Assembly (NCBI GenBank): GCA_030674155.1
Contig: CM060328.1
Span: 42,679,471 to 42,689,470 of the forward strand
DNA: 10,000 nucleotides
Direction of reading: 5' to 3'
Origin: Stramonita haemastoma
Lineage: Eukaryota > Mollusca > Gastropoda > Neogastropoda > Muricidae
Part shown: piece by piece, positions 7,239 to 10,000 of the stretch
Layout of the letters: each line of letters opens with the position of its first letter
Numbering within the stretch: position 1 is the first letter of the stretch
Notes under the pieces: model-generated
The model's input: the letters and a program-made list of their open reading frames with translations, nothing else
Told to the model about the DNA's origin: nothing
Databases searched by the model: none
Position numbers and translations under genes: made by a program

Positions 7239-9258
7239 GTGTGTGTTTTAAACTGTGCATTTATGTGGGTTCTGTGTGTGTGTGTCTGTATTTCTTTTGG
7301 GTTTTTTTTTCTTGATTATTGTCATGAAAATGTCTGTTTTGATAATTGTAATGTATACAAGTATGCTTGTTACAGCATGCTGTTATGCTTTTTTTTCGAC
7401 TTTTTTTTTGTAAGTTAGTGCCAGAATCGAGTTAAACAAAAACAGACAGCTAAAATATCTATAACCTTTTTATCTTCTTTTTTTTAGCATCTAGAACACA
7501 TTTAAAGCTGTTTCTACATGAACTACCTCATATCATGAAAAATGTATATTTCTTTTCTTCCTTCAGATGGTACCATGGTAACATATCTCGCGATGACGCC
7601 GAGAGGATGCTGCGAGTGTGCAAAGATGGCAGCTATTTGGTGCGGGACAGTTCTGACCGCTGCCATTATACACTGTCCATCAAGTAAGTTTATCCATGGA
7701 AAACAGAATCCTCCGTTTGCTTCCATTTTCTTTTAGCTAGCTTTCTTTACAGTTGATGATGTATTATAAGAAAGGTGGAGGGTAGTATTTGTTTTCCCCC
7801 GGCTTTGTTAAAAAAAGTTACGTGCGCTTGTGTCGGACTAGTTTTCAGAAAGGGGGTTGGGTTGTTGTGGGGGGTTTTTTTTGGGGGGGTCAGTTTTTAG
7901 TTCTTGATCTCCATCTCCAGATCAGTGATAATAATAATAAAAAATATAATTATATGGTAATAATAATGAAAGAAATACGCTGGCTGACTTAGATACGGTG
8001 TATCCTTAACTAAAACAAATTTTTATGCTAAGAGACTTTTCATGGAAAGTTTATAAACAGTACATTTCAGTACAATGTAATCATATAAAAAATACATCAC
8101 ATTACAAGAAGCATTATGGTGTACGATACCAAACTGCATTACATATTGCAAAACAGCACAGTATCATGCAGTTCATCACAAAAATATCATATCACAGTAT
8201 ATCCCCGAAGTTGGAATGTGGATACCGTGATGGTAAGGGGGGGCAAAAAAAGAAGACATATGCAAAAAAATTCTCCATTGGTGAACCTCGGAGCTCAAGC
8301 AGAGGAACAAACAAACAACAACAAAATCACAGTACAAAACAACACACAACACGATACTAGTCAACACAACACAGCACAACATAATACTAGTCAACACAAC
8401 ACAATACAATGCAACACATAGGATAGCCTGGTGGTCAGAGTGATGCACTCATAATCTGCTGACTCCGGTTCAAATCTCATTCAAGAGGATTTTTCCTATG
8501 AAGTCAACATCAGTGCCGACTCCATTCCTGCCAAAAGTCCTTCTAATGAGACTATAAACTGAGGTCCCATGTGCAAACGTATGCAGAACATCTTGCGCAC
8601 ATGATAAAAACCCGTTTCGCTATTCGGAAGAGTAGGCCATTGTGTGCCGGCAGGAACGAACATCAAAATTTACAAAACTGCATACACACGGGGACTGGAT
8701 GTAAAACAAAAACAAAAAAGCAAATGAGTGCTTATTTCATTATCCTCAAAGCAAAAGAATATGAAAAAGAAAAAACAATAAAACTCTTATTAACACACAG
8801 TCGGTGTTGTTGGTGGTTGTTGAATGCAGGAGCGCTATCCAGACCATCCACGTCCAGATTGACCAGTGCCAGAAGGAAGAAAACTCTTAACGCATTATCC
8901 TCAAAATAAAAAAAATTTTAAAATTTTTAAACCCAGAATAAAACCCTTAAAGCACTGTTGTTGGTGTTGGTAATAAAAGAATAAATAAAAAACAGAATAA
9001 AACTCCTAATGCACTGTTGGTGTTGTTGGCGAACGCAGGAGTGCTATCCAGACCATCCACATCCAGATCGACCAGTGCCAGAAGGCGGACGGGTCCATGC
9101 GCTACATCCTGGGGAAGAACAGCAAGGCCTTCCAGACCATCCCCAGCATGATCGACCACTACACCCACCACATCGTGCCCATCAAGGGCGCCGAACACAT
9201 GACCCTCCTTTACCCTGTCCACTGCAAGTACTCCGGGGGCGAAGAGTCGCAAGTGTGA
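3025..9258 (+). CDS. SH2 adaptor protein of the SHB/SHD/SHE/SHF family (spliced, five exons seen, 5' end uncertain)
   Basis: The gene encodes a non-enzymatic signalling adaptor. Proteins of this family bind phosphotyrosine through a C-terminal SH2 domain and offer their own tyrosines and proline-rich stretches to other signalling proteins, usually under receptor tyrosine kinases at the plasma membrane. Proposed join: 3025-3166, 4214-5372, about 6887-7023, 7567-7683, 9039-9258. What shows the family: SH2 start WYHGNISRDDAERML, FLVR-type motif SYLVRDS, and end PIKGAEHMTLLYPV, which is the family signature. Immediately before the SH2 domain is a GAIGEPINA linker, resembling the ILGERVDP linker of vertebrate SHB. 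Upstream is a disordered region with YxxP motifs and repeated YxxPWD motifs, comparable to the YDQPWEW type of motif in SHB. The reading frame is broken in exon B and at the C-D junction. Which vertebrate paralogue is closest cannot be decided from the window; it may be a single invertebrate pro-orthologue. Confidence 0.85.
3206..3376 (+). repeat. (TG)n array near the exon A donor
   Basis: The array has about 65 bp of nearly pure TG, then TG interrupted by GCATGCAT-type palindromic units to 3376. It starts about 40 bp after the exon A donor, which itself is GTGTGTGT. Intronic UG repeats near donors are known binding sites for CELF and TDP-43 type splicing factors in animals; a role here is only a suggestion. 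The rest of this intron to 3741 has no gene, only short CA stretches near 3643-3735. Confidence 0.9.
3742..4158 (+). repeat. ~420-bp polypyrimidine tract before exon B
   Basis: The strand is almost wholly C and T, with only isolated purines (for example near 3773, 3857, 4011, 4027), mostly TCTCTC and CCCCTC blocks. It ends in a C-rich run at 4141-4157. It lies 55 bp before the exon B acceptor. Long homopurine-homopyrimidine tracts can form triplex DNA. The long Ser-Leu-Pro and Arg-Glu-Gly open frames here are artefacts of composition. Confidence 0.95.
4214..5372 (+). CDS. Exon B of the SH2 adaptor: tyrosine scaffold with four YxxPWD motifs, reading frame interrupted
   Basis: Acceptor TCTCTGAAACAG ends at 4213 after a long pyrimidine tract. 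The best donor is AGT/GTGAGT at 5373, leaving phase 1. Coding segments in order: about 4236-4360 (positions divisible by 3) gives DADDGYEIVPDQ and LFDYDVPPAPRKS; about 4390-5140 (frame of 4333) gives SISTESPDSPEDYFRLKYNG, several Ser/Pro-rich basic stretches, YEEAWD at 4858 and YEPAWD at 5074; about 5160-5260 gives DGNYQEPWDLAQKQRELE with YQEPWD at 5175; about 5273-5372 gives ten Gln, then GGGELYEMPWDTKKGLAHML with YEMPWD at 5324. Each WD motif is followed by a charged, leucine-containing segment that looks helical. YDVP is the classic Crk SH2 target motif. No single frame is open across the exon, yet protein character is clear on both sides of every break. The composition is GC-rich and unlike the AT-rich introns, as expected of real coding sequence. 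Confidence 0.75.
5383..5706 (+). repeat. Five-copy tandem repeat, 61-70 bp unit, in intron B-C
   Basis: Copies start at about 5383, 5445, 5507, 5577 and 5638. The core is AAAGACAAGTTTTGTGTT, then GAGTCACTTCACGCAGTTAC, then ATGGTACAAACATTTTTA. Copies 3 and 5 carry an extra GACTGTTTGAG-type block and are longer, so the array has two subtypes. It begins about 10 bp after the exon B donor. Confidence 0.9.
5868..6262 (-). mobile_element. tRNA-derived SINE, reverse orientation, in intron B-C
   Basis: Read on the minus strand from 6262, the head is GTGGCAGGATGGTTAACATG with a B-box-like GGTCTGGGTCTGA. The body follows with GTGCAAATGCACGCAGAACA, ACACGTTAAAAACCCGTTCC and GCCATTGTGTGCTGGTAGGA. It ends with a GGAATGCGGCTACCTAAATG segment and GGTGAATCTCGGAGCTC. 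The body is clearly shared with the plus-strand element at 8420-8720, so the two are one family. The short open frame inside is not a gene. Confidence 0.7.
6365..6894 (+). repeat. 16-unit minisatellite of ~33 bp running into the exon C acceptor
   Basis: The consensus unit is GTATGTTGGCTGTGTTCTAG followed by TCTCTCAGAGGAGT. Sixteen units of about 25-38 bp can be counted. The last one is the sequence directly in front of exon C and supplies its pyrimidine tract and AG. The unit at 6442-6469 matches 6876-6903, across the exon C boundary, at 27 of 28 positions including AGTGTGGAG. Most units keep TTCTAG and about half keep CTCTCAG. Units 5 and 9 to 14 carry small deletions or changes at the AG. 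Confidence 0.9.
6887..7023 (+). CDS. Exon C of the SH2 adaptor: linker before the SH2 domain
   Basis: The frame through 6922-7023 reads GSYVAPFSPKPSQ, SVSGAIGEPINAM, then ILSQQPRV. The GAIGEP...QQPRV part lines up with the linker that precedes WYHG in SHB-family proteins, where a Val or Ile comes directly before the Trp. The start is ambiguous. TTCTAG at 6881-6886 keeps phase with a B donor at 5373 and adds SSQSVEGQRSLS. CTCTCAG at 6894 or at 6922 are alternatives; the latter would create a TGA with that donor. The donor is GTG/GTATGC at 7024, which leaves phase 0 while exon D needs two bases. If one G in GTGGTATG were extra, the donor would be GT/GTATGC and the junction would read R-V-W-Y-H-G. 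The exon sits between a minisatellite and a long TG repeat, so its edges are the least certain part of the gene. Confidence 0.65.
7030..7246 (+). repeat. (TG)n microsatellite directly after the exon C donor
   Basis: The tract is about 215 bp of TG with occasional TAGTG, GATG and TGTTG interruptions, starting within 7 bp of the exon C donor. The rest of intron C-D (7247-7566) is T-rich with no feature beyond the pyrimidine tract of the exon D acceptor. Confidence 0.95.
7567..7683 (+). CDS. Exon D of the SH2 adaptor: N-terminal half of the SH2 domain
   Basis: Acceptor TTCTTCCTTCAG ends at 7566 and donor CAA/GTAAGT starts at 7684; both are strong. The first base completes a codon begun in exon C, and the exon ends with AA, which joins G of exon E to give Lys. 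It reads WYHGNISRDDAERMLRVC, then KDGSYLVRDSSDRCHYTLSI. The phosphotyrosine-binding Arg of the FLVR motif is the CGG at 7643-7645 in SYLVRDS. The His and Tyr in CHYTLSIK occupy the beta-D strand, as in the DYSLSLK of vertebrate members. Arg of NISRDDAE corresponds to the alpha-A Arg. No residue needed for phosphotyrosine binding is missing as far as can be seen. Confidence 0.92.
7684..8194 (+). other. First part of intron D-E, no gene
   Basis: After the strong donor GTAAGT the intron is A/T-rich, with a G-run cluster at 7852-7889, ATAATAATAAT near 7928-7968, and otherwise nothing recognisable. Short open frames in it lack family resemblance. Confidence 0.7.
8195..8315 (+). mobile_element. 3' fragment of a related SINE
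   Basis: CCCCGAAGTTGGAATGTGGA, GATGGTAAGGGG and TTGGTGAACCTCGGAGCTCA correspond to the 3' part of the reverse SINE at 5868-6262 (GGAATGCGGCTACC, AATGGTGAATCTCGGAGCTC). An A/C-rich tail follows. The head is absent, so this is a separate, 5'-truncated copy lying before the intact-headed one. Confidence 0.55.
8354..8403 (+). repeat. Two-copy 30-bp repeat in a CAACA-rich stretch
   Basis: ATACTAGTCAACACAACACA occurs at 8354 and again at 8384, inside an A/C-rich tract (8300-8415) that follows a SINE tail. Confidence 0.85.
8420..8720 (+). mobile_element. tRNA-derived SINE in intron D-E
   Basis: The head is GATAGCCTGGTGGTCAGAGT, with a B-box-like CCGGTTCAAATCTC near 8465. The body shares GTGCAAACGTATGCAGAACA, CGCACATGATAAAAACCCGT and GCCATTGTGTGCCGGCAGGA with the reverse element at 5868-6262. 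It ends in an A-rich run (AAACAAAAACAAAAAAGC). It is inactive-looking and has no coding capacity. Confidence 0.7.
8830..8890 (+). pseudogene. Partial duplicate of the start of exon E (decoy exon with stop)
   Basis: After GAATGCAG, bases 8830-8875 match 9039-9084 with three substitutions in 46 bases. Two are synonymous (AGC/AGT, ATT/ATC) and one changes Ile to Val. It reads SAIQTIHVQIDQCQK, then diverges to EENS and TAA at 8888-8890. The upstream flank is also duplicated: GTTGTTGGTGG...GAATGCAG against GTTGTTGGCGAACGCAG. If spliced to exon D it would stay in frame and stop after 19 codons, removing the second half of the SH2 domain. No donor is obvious after it. I call it a non-functional copy, though a poison-exon role cannot be excluded. 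Confidence 0.8.
9039..9258 (+). CDS. Exon E of the SH2 adaptor: C-terminal half of the SH2 domain and stop
   Basis: Acceptor GCGAACGCAG ends at 9038; the first G completes Lys with AA of exon D. The exon gives 72 further residues: SAIQTIHIQIDQCQKADG, SMRYILGKNSKAFQTIPSM, IDHYTHHIVPIKG, AEHMTLLYPVHC, and the tail KYSGGEESQV followed by TGA at 9256-9258. PIKGAEHMTLLYPV matches the diagnostic end of SHB-family SH2 domains (PIKGAEHLSLLYPV type). Vertebrate members stop a few residues after YPV; here an extra hydrophilic tail ends in ESQV, which fits the class I PDZ ligand pattern S/T-x-hydrophobic. The acceptor is weak in pyrimidines, with T/G-rich sequence upstream, and a near copy of this exon start lies about 209 bp upstream. 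Confidence 0.93.
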
Positions 9259-9475
9259 ATTTTTTTTTTTTTTTTTTCTTTTTCTTTTTTTTTTTTTTTA
9301 ATACTCCGGGGGTGAAGAGTCGCATGTGTGAATTTGGTGGGGGCGGGGGGGTTGTTTTTTGTGTTTTTGTATTTTATTTTATTCTCCGGGGGTGAAGAGT
9401 CCTATGTGTGAATTTGGTTTTTTATTTTATTTTTATTTTATTTTATACTCCGGGGGTGAAGAGTCGCATGTGTGA
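9229..9475 (+). repeat. Four dispersed copies of the 30-bp coding end of exon E
   Basis: Copies lie at 9229-9258 (the real coding end), 9302-9331, 9382-9411 and 9446-9475. All are exactly 30 bp with no indels and would read YSGGEESQV*, YSGGEESHV*, FSGGEESYV* and YSGGEESHV*. Copies 2 and 4 are identical. Copies 2-4 share GGT and an xAT codon in place of GGC and CAA of copy 1. T-rich spacers of 34 to 50 bp separate them. None of the extra copies has an AG directly before it that would serve as a splice acceptor. Confidence 0.9.
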
Positions 9476-9539
9476 AGGTTTTTTTTTGGGGGGTGTGCGT
9501 CTTTGATTTTACGTTTGTTCACTTAAAGTGATATTAGAC

Positions 9540-9715
9540 GAGTGGGAGTGTAAAGGTAAAGATAAAGGTGTCCCCATAACCTTTGTGGTTGTAGAAGCGA
9601 GGCGTCAGAGACCTCAGCTTCTCTAAGGGGGCTAGTATATTGAGGCCGGTGCCCATCTCCTCTCCCTCGCTGCTTTACCTTCCCTGACCCTGGTGGTGGG
9701 GGGAGTGCTAAAAAT
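9540..9715. repeat. Interspersed repeat in the 3' UTR, probably mollusc-wide
   Basis: The segment contains GTGTCCCCATAACCTTTGTG, GCGAGGCGTCAGAGACCTCA, GGGCTAGTATATTGAGGCCG and GCTGCTTTACCTTCCCTGAC. I remember near-identical strings scattered in gastropod genomic sequence, but I cannot verify this here. A GTAAAGGTAAAGATAAAGG start is typical of its edge. It is only one copy within this window. Confidence 0.45.
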
Positions 9716-9825
9716 AGGGAAACTTTTTTTTGTTTTTTAAAGTGACTGAATGAATGAAAGGTACAGAGTGATTTAAAGGTTTTGGGTGTGTAGTGTGTGC
9801 TGTAAGGATAAGGGATGTGGAGAGA

Positions 9826-9831
9826 AATAAA
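9826..9831 (+). promoter_or_regulatory. Candidate polyadenylation signal AATAAA
   Basis: This canonical hexamer lies 568 bp downstream of the stop codon and is followed by T/G-rich sequence (TGTGATTTAGTTGGGCGCTG and GGTTTGCTG) of the kind found downstream of cleavage sites. No transcript evidence is available. Confidence 0.4.
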
Positions 9832-10000
9832 TGGCATGTGATTTAGTTGGGCGCTGGGGGGTTTGCTGATTTGCTCAGTTTTTGTTGTACATATGTATGA
9901 GCTTTTTCAGTGATCATTCTTTTATATAAAAAAAAAAACAGTCTTAAGTCAATAGAGGTAGACATTTTATCGAAATACAAAGAGTTTCATTTGTTGTTGC

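Larger units (their letters stand above)
9259..9850 (+). other. 3' untranslated region of the SH2 adaptor (inferred)
   Basis: The sequence after the stop codon is T-rich, with runs of up to 17 T, three copies of the last 30 coding bases, and an interspersed repeat at about 9540-9715. It contains no further exon. The 3' limit is inferred from the AATAAA at 9826; a longer UTR running past the window is possible. Confidence 0.45.

Overview
This is eukaryotic nuclear DNA, intron-rich and full of low-complexity sequence. It most likely comes from a gastropod mollusc. Two things suggest this: tRNA-derived SINEs whose body resembles repeats I remember from marine snail genomes, and an invertebrate-style SH2 adaptor gene. 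The organism call is inference from memory; no search was possible.

The window holds one recognisable gene, on the + strand: the 3' part of an SH2-domain adaptor of the SHB/SHD/SHE/SHF family. Five coding exons can be read: A (3025-3166), B (4214-5372), C (about 6887-7023), D (7567-7683) and E (9039-9258, with the stop). Exons A and B encode a disordered, tyrosine-rich scaffold with YxxP and YDVP sites and four Y-x-x-[PA]-W-D motifs. Exon C is the linker before the SH2 domain. Exons D and E encode one complete SH2 domain ending in the family signature PIKGAEHMTLLYPV. The protein ends in ESQV, a possible PDZ ligand. Earlier exons may lie upstream of the window. A candidate polyadenylation signal lies at 9826.

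The coding sequence is not clean. Exon B must be read in changing frames (three clear breaks and one probable), with conserved protein on both sides of each break. Exon C ends in a phase that does not fit exon D. The breaks lie in or near C and G homopolymers, so consensus indels are the likeliest cause. A decaying copy of the gene is the alternative.

Layout: 1-3024 is intronic or upstream DNA (poly-C, GT/CT/CA microsatellites, a 5-copy ~70-bp tandem repeat, a SINE). Intron A-B has a TG array at its donor and a ~420-bp polypyrimidine tract before its acceptor. Intron B-C has a 5-copy ~65-bp repeat, a minus-strand SINE, and a 16-unit minisatellite that runs into exon C. Intron C-D opens with ~220 bp of TG repeat. 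Intron D-E carries SINE pieces and a partial duplicate of the start of exon E. The 3' UTR carries three more copies of the last 30 coding bases and a further interspersed repeat.

The most unusual feature is that exon edges of this one gene have been copied locally three separate times: the acceptor region of C (16 units), the acceptor and start of E (2 copies), and the stop-codon end of E (4 copies).
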